NCBI GenBank assembly: GCA_026984355.1
Contig: JALSSG010000030.1
Location: forward strand, 1-5,029
DNA length: 5,029 bases
Source: Hydrogenothermaceae bacterium
Lineage (GTDB): Bacteria > Aquificota > Aquificia > Aquificales > Hydrogenothermaceae
Direction: 5' to 3'
Shown here: one piece after another, positions 1 to 5,029 of the stretch
Position numbering within the stretch: the first letter of the stretch is position 1
Layout: each line of letters opens with the position of its first letter
The notes under the pieces: generated by a model
Database searches by the model: none
What the model was told of the DNA's origin: nothing
The model's input: the letters and a program-made list of their open reading frames with translations, nothing else
Position numbers and translations under genes: made by a program

Positions 1-862
1 ATTTTGCATTAGCTGAGCCAGAATTACCACTTCCTGGTCTTTGATAAGGAACAGGTATGTATTGAACAGATGGAGTTCCTGCTGGCTGTGGATATAAGTC
101 CATAAGAGCATAAACTTCTTTTGGAACATCAGTAGAAACTTTTAAACCTAACTCCTTTAAGTAATCAACTGTTAGTGGGTAATCATGTGTCCATTTTCCT
201 TGGGAAAGTTCTTGAGCTATTTTTGAAGCTTTTTCTTCATCATAACCTTTTTTCGTGAGTAAATTTTTTACAGTATCATACATCTGTTTAAGAGCTTTTT
301 TACTCATATCTATTTTAACTAAATACTGGTCATCTATATCTTTAGGTTCTTTTTTTTCTTCAATTTTTACTATTGATGCTGCAGGTTCCTGTCCTAATTG
401 AGGGTCTACAGGTCCAAGAACTGCGTATGGATCCATTATAATTTCATCAGCGGCCAATGCTATTAATGTTCCTCCAGACATTGCATAGTGAGGGACTATT
501 ACTCTAACTTCAGCTTTATGGTCGGCAAGAGCATTTGCTATCTGTGTAGCAGCAAGAGCTAAACCACCGGGAGTATGTATTATAAAGTCTATTGGCATAT
601 CATCTGGTGTTAGTCTTATAGCTCTTAGAACCTGTTCTGAATCTTCTATTGTTATAAACCTCATCATGAAAAATCCAAGGAAAGAACGAGTTTCTTGTCT
701 ATGTATCATTGTGATAACTCTTGATTTCCTTTTTTCTTCTATAGCCTTTATGAGTCTTTCTCTACTCCATTCTAATGTTTGTGCCTTTATCATAGGCATT
801 ATTAAAAGAAGTAGAAAAATAAGCCAGAAAATTTGACTTATAAAAAATCCATATGGGTCCAT
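1..862 (-). CDS. Membrane-anchored SDH/SppA-like Clp-fold serine protease (3' end cut off)
   Basis: This is a predicted membrane-bound serine protease of the SDH_sah (serine dehydrogenase proteinase) type, related to SppA and ClpP. 287 codons are visible and no stop is reached before the window edge. Residues 8-25 form one hydrophobic helix, probably an N-terminal membrane anchor rather than a cleaved signal. The Clp-fold core follows: HTPGG at 96-100 (oxyanion-type loop), AMSGG at 127-131 with S129 the likely nucleophile, ADEIIMDP at 138-145, and LGPVDPQLG at 149-157. GKWTHDYPL at 222-230 matches my memory of this family's C-terminal signature. The catalytic lysine cannot be fixed by eye. 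From about 257 the tail is rich in Pro, Gly and Ser and looks disordered. The start at 862 is supported by an AAGGAGG seven bases upstream. The gene follows the dUTPase by two bases, so the two are probably cotranscribed. The substrate is unknown; a role in membrane protein quality control is inference. Confidence 0.85.
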   Translation of the reverse strand, partial: MDPYGFFISQIFWLIFLLLLIMPMIKAQTLEWSRERLIKAIEEKRKSRVITMIHRQETRSFLGFFMMRFITIEDSEQVLRAIRLTPDDMPIDFIIHTPGGLALAATQIANALADHKAEVRVIVPHYAMSGGTLIALAADEIIMDPYAVLGPVDPQLGQEPAASIVKIEEKKEPKDIDDQYLVKIDMSKKALKQMYDTVKNLLTKKGYDEEKASKIAQELSQGKWTHDYPLTVDYLKELGLKVSTDVPKEVYALMDLYPQPAGTPSVQYIPVPYQRPGSGNSGSANAK

Positions 863-864
863 AA

Positions 865-1551
865 TCACCCCTCCTTTTGAAGTTTTTTGAATTCTTCTCT
901 TATTTTCTTTTCAAGAACTTTTTCATTGTCTACATTTTTTACAATTTGTAATAAATATTCATTATCTTCAAGACCATTTATGTTTTTCTTATATTCTCCA
1001 GTGTTGTATCCCATTTCCTGTCTTATATGGTTTAGAATGTTTTTTCCCATATATAAAAGGTAAAACTGATTAAAATCCATCACATTCTTTAAAAGAAGAC
1101 CAAAGAAAAAATTCCCAGAATATGAATTATATTTAAGAAAACTTTCAGCGATTCTTTCTGTTAAGAATATAAGTTTCTTGTAATACTCATTTTCAGCAAG
1201 GTAGTGATTTATATATTCTCCATCTATATCTATATTCTTAAAATCTTCTAAATAACCTTTTATAAACATTTCTACATCTTCATGTTCCAAAACTTCTTCA
1301 GGTGCTTTAACATCAAGTAAAGTATAGGACATTATAAAATGATATATGTCTACAATTTCTATTTTTACATTATCAAGGTTAGCTTTCATTTTTTTCCACC
1401 ATTTCCATGGTAGACTGTCAATAAGCTCTGCGCATTCTATCCATGTAGCTCTTGAAAAATCTTCTTTTGTTCTAACTTTTCTCCAGTCAGGGTTTATCTT
1501 TTTGTTTAAATCTTCCTGTAATCTAAACATATTCAGTATTTTATCTCTCAT
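865..1551 (-). CDS. Dimeric (all-alpha, MazG-like) dUTP diphosphatase
   Basis: The predicted enzyme hydrolyses dUTP (and probably dUDP) to dUMP, keeping uracil out of DNA and supplying the dTMP pathway. It belongs to the dimeric all-alpha dUTPase_2 family, not the trimeric beta type. The metal-binding pattern is clear: ECAELIDS at 39-46 (E39, E42), WKWWK at 49-53, and NVKIEIVDIYHF at 61-72 (E65, D68). The second conserved region is also present: YMGKN at 167-171, LNHIRQEMGY at 173-182 and GEYKKNINGLEDN at 185-197. The length of 228 residues matches the Campylobacter jejuni enzyme (about 230 as I recall), and both motif blocks resemble it closely. In that enzyme the second block reads KKTWNG, whereas here Ile191 replaces the Trp. 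The start at 1551 has AAAGGG (1563-1568) eleven bases upstream; M8 is a less likely alternative. The gene is first in a minus-strand pair with the SDH-type protease and divergent from pst. Confidence 0.92.
   Translation of the reverse strand: MRDKILNMFRLQEDLNKKINPDWRKVRTKEDFSRATWIECAELIDSLPWKWWKKMKANLDNVKIEIVDIYHFIMSYTLLDVKAPEEVLEHEDVEMFIKGYLEDFKNIDIDGEYINHYLAENEYYKKLIFLTERIAESFLKYNSYSGNFFFGLLLKNVMDFNQFYLLYMGKNILNHIRQEMGYNTGEYKKNINGLEDNEYLLQIVKNVDNEKVLEKKIREEFKKLQKEG
870..876 (-). promoter_or_regulatory. Ribosome-binding site of the SDH-type protease
   Basis: AAGGAGG on the minus strand lies seven bases before the ATG at 862. It sits inside the last codons of the upstream dUTPase gene, so a ribosome finishing the dUTPase passes directly over it. 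This fixes the start codon and points to translational coupling of the two genes. Confidence 0.8.
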
Positions 1552-1590
1552 TGCTTTATAAACCCTTTATTTAGATAATATTGATTTTTT

Positions 1591-1599
1591 ATAATAACA
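1591..1599 (-). promoter_or_regulatory. Candidate extended -10 promoter for the dUTPase-protease pair
   Basis: Read on the minus strand, this is TGT followed by TATTAT, an extended -10 pattern about 40 bases before the dUTPase start. It would give a start of transcription near 1584 and a leader of about 33 bases containing the AAAGGG ribosome-binding site. No good -35 box lies at 16-18 bases: the only similar hexamer, TTAACA at 1606-1611, is just nine bases away. The surrounding DNA is very AT-rich, so chance matches are likely. Confidence 0.3.
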
Positions 1600-1624
1600 G
1601 ATTTTTGTTAATTTATTTTAAAAT

Positions 1625-1649
1625 TTGACTGCTTATACTCTGGTATAAT
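1625..1649 (+). promoter_or_regulatory. Candidate promoter of the pstCAB-phoU operon
   Basis: A perfect TATAAT at 1644-1649 is preceded by TGG at 1641-1643, giving a full extended -10 element. TTGACT at 1625-1630 resembles a -35 box, but the 13-base gap is much shorter than the usual 16-18, so it may be coincidental or part of an activator site. A start of transcription near 1656 would leave a leader of about 28 bases before the pstC ATG. A second TATAAT at 1590-1595 has no -35 partner. I could not recognise a convincing Pho box. Confidence 0.5.
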
Positions 1650-1667
1650 TACCTTTAATTAAAGGTA
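1650..1667. repeat. 18-base perfect palindrome at the pst transcription start
   Basis: TACCTTTAATTAAAGGTA is its own reverse complement and begins one base after the TATAAT. Seven T residues follow at 1668-1674. Two readings are possible. As double-stranded DNA it is a symmetric site positioned where a dimeric repressor would block the pst promoter. As RNA it folds into a 7-bp stem with an AAUU loop followed by a U-run, like a weak terminator or attenuator, which would matter only if transcription starts upstream of it. The operator reading fits the promoter position better. The regulator is unknown. Confidence 0.55.
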
Positions 1668-1674
1668 TTTTTTT

Positions 1675-1680
1675 GAGGGA
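1675..1680 (+). promoter_or_regulatory. Ribosome-binding site of pstC
   Basis: GAGGGA ends three bases before the ATG at 1684; its GAGG core is five bases away. It supports that start codon, which also gives a normal-length PstC N-terminus. Confidence 0.65.
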
Positions 1681-1683
1681 TAG

Positions 1684-2628
1684 ATGGAAAAGTTTTTGAA
1701 AAGATATCCCATATCTGATTTGATTTTTGCTTTTATTTCTTTTTCTGCATCTTTTATTGTGTTTTCATTAATTATTGCTACAGCTTACGTTCTTTATGAT
1801 GAATCTTCTTTAGCGATGCATCGTTTTGGTCTTCTTAATTTTATATTTAGTGCTGAATGGGACCCAGTAAAAGAGGTATTTGGAGCAGCAGCAAGTTTAT
1901 ATGGGACTCTTGTTACTACTATATTATCTTTGCTTTTTGCTATTCCTGTTTCTATTGGTATTGCTATTTTTTTAACAGAGATATCACCTCATATATTAAA
2001 AACTCCTATCGGTATAGCGGTAGAGATGCTTGCAGCTATTCCAAGTATCATTTATGGTATGTGGGGATTGTTTACTCTCGCTCCTATTATGGCAAATTAT
2101 ATAGAACCTTTTTTACAGAAAACTTTAGGAAAAATTCCTTTAATAGGACTTCTCTTTCAGGGAACTCCTCAAGGAATAGACCTTTTTACAGCCAGTGTGG
2201 TTTTGAGTATTATGATTACTCCTTTTATTACAAGTGTAGCAAGAGATGCTTTAAATCTTACTCCAGACATTATGAAAGAATCTGCTTATGCTTTAGGTGC
2301 TACTAAGTGGGAAGTTGTAAAAGATATTATGATACCTTATGCAAAACTTGGTATTTATGGTGGAATAGTTTTGGCTCTGGGAAGAGCATTAGGAGAAACA
2401 ATGGCTGTTGCTTTTGTTTTAGGAAACAACCACCAGATAACTCTTTCTTTATTTGAGGCTGCTGCTACTATCACTGTTACTCTTGCAAATGAGTTTACAG
2501 AAGCTGATACAGATATATATCTATCTTCTTTGTTTTATCTTGCTCTTATCTTATTTACTTTAAGTTTTATTATTCTTGCTATAGCAAAATTTTTCTTATT
2601 AAAAGCTGAAAGGGGTTATACAAGATGA
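1684..2628 (+). CDS. pstC: Phosphate ABC transporter permease PstC
   Basis: This is one of the two inner-membrane subunits of the high-affinity phosphate importer PstSCAB, forming the channel with PstA. Its 314 residues are close to E. coli PstC (319). Six membrane helices are visible, roughly at 14-37, 73-97, 112-134, 168-186, 222-246 and 283-308. The cytoplasmic EAA-type coupling loop that contacts the ATPase is at 197-214 (E199, then AYALGA at 201-206). GRALGETMAV at 233-242 is the strongly conserved PstC segment with charged residues R234 and E238; charged residues in this region are reported to matter for transport in E. coli. The PstC-type loop between helices 3 and 4, with GTPQGIDLFTAS at 160-171, is also present. 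It is the first gene of the plus-strand operon, and its stop codon overlaps the pstA start (ATGA). Expression is probably induced by phosphate limitation, which is inferred from the family. Confidence 0.95.
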   Translation: MEKFLKRYPISDLIFAFISFSASFIVFSLIIATAYVLYDESSLAMHRFGLLNFIFSAEWDPVKEVFGAAASLYGTLVTTILSLLFAIPVSIGIAIFLTEISPHILKTPIGIAVEMLAAIPSIIYGMWGLFTLAPIMANYIEPFLQKTLGKIPLIGLLFQGTPQGIDLFTASVVLSIMITPFITSVARDALNLTPDIMKESAYALGATKWEVVKDIMIPYAKLGIYGGIVLALGRALGETMAVAFVLGNNHQITLSLFEAAATITVTLANEFTEADTDIYLSSLFYLALILFTLSFIILAIAKFFLLKAERGYTR

Positions 2629-2640
2629 TATATAACCCTT
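2611..2640 (+). promoter_or_regulatory. Hairpin enclosing the pstC stop/pstA start and masking the pstA ribosome-binding site
   Basis: AGGGGTTATA at 2611-2620 can pair with TATAACCCTT at 2631-2640 as a 10-bp RNA stem with one G-U pair (2612 with 2639). The 10-base loop CAAGATGATA holds the ATGA where pstC ends and pstA begins. The likely pstA ribosome-binding site, AAAGGGG at 2609-2615, is mostly in the 5' arm. When folded, the stem would hide this site; a ribosome finishing pstC would open it. This suggests strict translational coupling that keeps PstC and PstA in balance. The pairing is read directly from the sequence; the function is inferred. Confidence 0.55.
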
Positions 2641-3695
2641 CTTATGTAAAAAAAAGAAAGATAAAAAGCTATACAGCCCTTTTTTTATCTACTACTGCAG
2701 CTTTTTTAGGTTTGTTCTGGCTTGGATTTATATTATGGGATGTTTTAAGACATGGTTTAGAAGGACTGAATTTAGAGCTTTTTTTAGAAGACCCAGCTCC
2801 ACCGGGAATTCCTGGTGGCGGATTAAGAAATGCTTTTGTTGGACAACTTTTAATTGTTTTTTATGCAACTATAATAGGTGTTCCTATTGGGCTTTTGGCA
2901 GGTATTTTTATTGCTGAATATGCTAGAGGTACAAAGTATGCAAGGACTATAAGTATTCTTTCTGATATTATGGTTAGTGTTCCATCTATTGTTGTAGGTA
3001 CATTTATTTATGCTATTTTGGTAAAACCTGTTGGATATATAAACTGGGGTGGACTGGTAGCTGTAGGTTTTTTATCTGCAATTATTTCTGTAATATTTGG
3101 TGGATTACTGTCTTTTATTTTTAAGTTAGTTTTCCCTGTGAAATCTGCTGGTGCAGGTAAATTTGTTAGGTTATTAGTTGCCCTTATTACTGTTTTGTTT
3201 GGTGTGGTTGTATTTTTGTTTCTTTCACAAAAATTGGTAGATAAAATTCAGGGATTTAATGGTTGGGCAGGTGCAGTATCTTTAGCATTTATTATGATAC
3301 CTGTTGTTTTAAGAACCACTGAGGATATGCTATCTTTAGTTCCATGGACTTTAAGGGAAGCGGCATTTGCTCTTGGAGCATCATATTACAATGTAATAAA
3401 AGATGTGGTTGTTAGGGCTTCTATCACAGGAATTTTAACAGGTGTAATTCTTTCTATTGCTAGAGTGGCAGGGGAAACAGCTCCACTTTTATTTACCTCA
3501 TTTAATAACTCTTATTTCACCACAAATATGAATGAACCTATTGCGTCTTTGACTGTTACTATATTTAATTATGCAATGGGACCTTATGAAGACTGGCATG
3601 TAAAAGCCTGGGCAGCCTCTTTAGTTATAACTTTATTTATTCTTGCTATAACTATAATAACGAGAACTATTGTAGGTATAAAATACAAAAAGTAA
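2625..3695 (+). CDS. pstA: Phosphate ABC transporter permease PstA with an extra two-helix insertion
   Basis: This is the partner of PstC in the phosphate channel. The ends align well with E. coli PstA: FLGLFWLGFILW at 27-38, GGGLRNAFVG at 64-73, GIFIAEYARG at 93-102, SVPSIVVGTFIYAILV at 118-133, FNGWAGAVSLAF at 211-222 and RTTEDML at 230-236. The EAA coupling loop is at 244-263 (REAAFALGA), IARVAGETAPLLFT at 278-291 has R280 and E284, and EPIASLTVTIFNYA is at 304-317. At 356 residues it is about 60 longer than the 296-residue E. coli protein. The excess, about 138-209, lies between core helices 3 and 4. It contains two hydrophobic stretches (143-166, 183-200) joined by a basic loop (K167, K173, K179, R182), so eight helices are predicted instead of six. 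The frame stays open and both sides are conserved, so an error is unlikely. The start overlaps the pstC stop by four bases. Confidence 0.95.
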   Translation: MIYNPSYVKKRKIKSYTALFLSTTAAFLGLFWLGFILWDVLRHGLEGLNLELFLEDPAPPGIPGGGLRNAFVGQLLIVFYATIIGVPIGLLAGIFIAEYARGTKYARTISILSDIMVSVPSIVVGTFIYAILVKPVGYINWGGLVAVGFLSAIISVIFGGLLSFIFKLVFPVKSAGAGKFVRLLVALITVLFGVVVFLFLSQKLVDKIQGFNGWAGAVSLAFIMIPVVLRTTEDMLSLVPWTLREAAFALGASYYNVIKDVVVRASITGILTGVILSIARVAGETAPLLFTSFNNSYFTTNMNEPIASLTVTIFNYAMGPYEDWHVKAWAASLVITLFILAITIITRTIVGIKYKK

Positions 3696-3706
3696 TCTGA
3701 AATAGT

Positions 3707-3712
3707 AGGAGG
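3707..3712 (+). promoter_or_regulatory. Ribosome-binding site of pstB
   Basis: A consensus AGGAGG in the 28-base pstA-pstB gap lies 11 bases before the ATG at 3724, which is longer than the usual 5-9. No other in-frame start lies closer to it, and the protein N-terminus from 3724 is normal for PstB. Confidence 0.75.
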
Positions 3713-3723
3713 TTTTCTTCTTT

Positions 3724-4491
3724 ATGAAAGATGTAGAAAAGATTAAAGTAGAACATCTCTATTTCTGGTACGCCAAATCAGAAAATCCAGCTTTAAAAGA
3801 TATAAATATGTCTATATATGAAAATAAAGTTACAGCTCTTATAGGTCCATCTGGATGTGGAAAAACAACTCTTCTTAGATGTTTTAATAGAATGCATGAT
3901 TTATATCCAGGAAATAGATACGAAGGAAAAATTTTACTTGATAATGAAAATATACTTGATAAAGATTATGACCTTATAAAATTAAGAACAAAAGTAGGTA
4001 TGGTTTTCCAAAAACCTACTCCTTTTCCTATGTCTATTTTTGATAATGTTGCTTATGGTTTAAAGCTTAGAGGGATAAATGACAGAGCAGAATTAGAAAA
4101 AAGAGTAGAAAAAGCTTTAAAACAGGCAGCTTTATGGGATGAAGTTAAGGATAGATTAAATCAGCCTGCTACAGGTTTATCTGGTGGACAACAGCAAAGG
4201 CTTGTAATAGCAAGAGCTTTAGCTGTAGAACCAGAGGTTTTGCTTTTTGATGAACCAACGTCAGCTTTAGACCCAATTTCTACAGCTAAAATTGAGGAGC
4301 TTGTAGTTGAGCTAAAAAAGAATGTGACGATTTTAATTGTTACCCATAATATGCAACAGGCGGCAAGAGTCTCTGATTACACAGCATTTATGTATTTAGG
4401 AGAATTAATTGAATTTGATAAAACAGATATTATTTTTACTTCTCCAAAGAAGAAACTTACAGAAGATTATATAACTGGAAAATTTGGATAA
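3724..4491 (+). CDS. pstB: Phosphate ABC transporter ATP-binding protein PstB
   Basis: This is the cytoplasmic ATPase that powers phosphate import through PstC and PstA by binding and hydrolysing ATP as a dimer. All ABC motifs are intact: Walker A GPSGCGKTT at 41-49 (K47), Q-loop VFQKPTPFP at 94-102 (Q96), signature LSGGQ at 152-156, Walker B VLLFDEP at 172-178 with catalytic E177, D-loop SALD at 180-183, and switch H208. FNRMHDLYPG at 54-63 and the QKPTPFPMSI stretch at 96-105 are PstB hallmarks that separate it from other importer ATPases. The length of 255 residues is normal for the family. It follows pstA by 28 bases and precedes phoU by 45. Together with PhoU it is expected to report transport state to the phosphate sensor kinase; that role is known for the family, and no sensor kinase gene is in this window. 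Confidence 0.97.
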   Translation: MKDVEKIKVEHLYFWYAKSENPALKDINMSIYENKVTALIGPSGCGKTTLLRCFNRMHDLYPGNRYEGKILLDNENILDKDYDLIKLRTKVGMVFQKPTPFPMSIFDNVAYGLKLRGINDRAELEKRVEKALKQAALWDEVKDRLNQPATGLSGGQQQRLVIARALAVEPEVLLFDEPTSALDPISTAKIEELVVELKKNVTILIVTHNMQQAARVSDYTAFMYLGELIEFDKTDIIFTSPKKKLTEDYITGKFG

Positions 4492-4524
4492 ATAAAGCAT
4501 ATTTAAAGATTATTCGATTAATTC

Positions 4525-4531
4525 AAGGAGG
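4525..4531 (+). promoter_or_regulatory. Ribosome-binding site of phoU
   Basis: AAGGAGG, the strongest Shine-Dalgarno match in the plus-strand operon, lies five bases before the ATG at 4537 and fixes the start of the cut-off phoU gene. Confidence 0.85.
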
Positions 4532-4536
4532 CGGTA

Positions 4537-5029
4537 ATGCTTATAAAACCAAGGCTTGAAGAGATAAGAGATAGATTACTTGAAATGGCAAAAATGGCAG
4601 AAACAGCAATAGAAAATGCCGTAAAATCTATAATAGAGCATAATCCAGAGCCTTTAAAAGTAGTAGAGGAATTAGAAGATAAAATAGATCAGATGGAAGT
4701 AGAAAATGAAAGTCTTATAATCACTACTATAGCAAGGTTTCAACCTGAAGCTAAGTACCTAAGAATATTAATAATGGATTTATTTGTAAATAGAGATTTA
4801 GAGAGAATTGGAGACCATGCTGAGAATATAAAAGAACAAGCAGAACATATCATAACCAAACCAAAATTAAAAGAGTATGTAGACCTCCCAATTATGACAG
4901 AGATAACTCTTTCTATGCTTAGAGATTCTATAAAAGCTTTATCAGAACTTGATACAGAGCTTGCAAGAGATGTAATAAAAAGAGATGATAAAGTTGATGC
5001 TTTACATGAACAGATAATAAGAGACCTAT
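4537..5029 (+). CDS. phoU: Phosphate transport and signalling regulator PhoU (3' end cut off)
   Basis: PhoU is a cytoplasmic all-helical protein that links the Pst transporter to the phosphate-starvation two-component system and restrains phosphate uptake. 164 codons are visible, against a usual length of about 220-240. PhoU is built of two similar three-helix bundles. The first is complete here: LEDKIDQMEVENESL at 46-60, QPEAKYLRILIMDL at 69-82, and the metal-cluster region DLERIGDHAENI at 87-98 (with E89, D93, N97). The second bundle begins at about 121, with KRDDKVDALHEQI at 148-160 repeating the pattern seen around 47-57. The second metal-binding motif should lie just beyond the window. 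It is last of the visible pstCAB-phoU genes, 45 bases after pstB with its own strong ribosome-binding site. I saw no terminator or convincing separate promoter in the gap. The identity is secure; the 3' boundary is unknown. Confidence 0.93.
   Translation, partial: MLIKPRLEEIRDRLLEMAKMAETAIENAVKSIIEHNPEPLKVVEELEDKIDQMEVENESLIITTIARFQPEAKYLRILIMDLFVNRDLERIGDHAENIKEQAEHIITKPKLKEYVDLPIMTEITLSMLRDSIKALSELDTELARDVIKRDDKVDALHEQIIRDL

Noticed and set aside
1346..1561. 71-codon open frame on the plus strand, antisense to the dUTPase gene
   Set aside because: It lies opposite a clearly conserved dUTPase, has no recognisable domain, and runs past the dUTPase start without its own good ribosome-binding site. 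Its composition is what the reverse of a Lys/Glu-rich gene gives.
1568..1582. Alternative minus-strand -10 (TATTAT at 1575-1580) for the dUTPase
   Set aside because: It would start transcription at about the ribosome-binding site and has neither an extended -10 nor a -35 partner. The 1591-1599 element fits better.
1590..1595. Second TATAAT on the plus strand upstream of pstC
   Set aside because: There is no TG extension or -35-like box at normal distance, and the region is so AT-rich that such hexamers are expected. It is noted only because a start there would turn the 1650-1667 palindrome into a leader hairpin.
1857..2306. 149-codon open frame inside pstC in another frame
   Set aside because: Its sequence is a Tyr/Ser/Cys-rich string typical of an out-of-frame read of an AT-rich membrane protein gene, while the pstC frame carries all the family motifs.
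2735..2917. 60-codon open frame inside pstA in another frame
   Set aside because: It has low-quality Cys/Phe/Trp-rich content and lies wholly within the well-conserved N-terminal half of PstA.
4509..4522. Imperfect palindrome ATTATTCGATTAAT in the pstB-phoU gap
   Set aside because: It has a central TCGA with ATTA/TAAT arms but a mismatch in each half; it is short and AT-rich, with no T-run or promoter context. Chance is sufficient.

Overview
The window is AT-rich (roughly one third G+C by eye) with compact bacterial gene packing, good Shine-Dalgarno sequences, and strong preference for ATA (Ile) and AGA (Arg) codons. Codon style, the dimeric-type dUTPase and the general look of the proteins fit a low-GC thermophilic Aquificales-like bacterium (for example the Sulfurihydrogenibium group). 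That assignment is inference from memory, not a search result; an epsilonproteobacterial-type relative cannot be excluded.

Layout: two divergent transcription units face away from a 132-base control region (1552-1683). To the left, on the minus strand, lie a dimeric all-alpha dUTPase (865-1551) and, two bases after its stop codon, a membrane-anchored Clp-fold serine protease of the SDH/SppA-like type (862 down to the window edge, 3' end cut off). To the right, on the plus strand, is a phosphate-uptake and phosphate-signalling operon in the order pstC (1684-2628), pstA (2625-3695), pstB (3724-4491), phoU (4537 to the window edge, about the first 70 percent present).

PstC and PstA form the inner-membrane channel, PstB is the ATPase that drives it, and PhoU links transporter state to the phosphate-starvation response. 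The periplasmic binding protein PstS is not in the window, and the operon starts directly with pstC. The control region holds a candidate extended -10 promoter on each strand and an 18-base perfect palindrome just after the pst -10 box.

The window is mostly conventional. The points that stand out are: (i) a 10-bp inverted repeat whose loop contains the pstC stop/pstA start overlap and whose 5' arm covers the pstA ribosome-binding site; (ii) the palindrome followed by a T-run at the pst transcription start; (iii) a PstA about 70 residues longer in its middle than E. coli PstA, with the extra segment forming two predicted membrane helices. I saw no CRISPR array, tRNA or rRNA gene, insertion sequence or other obvious new system.
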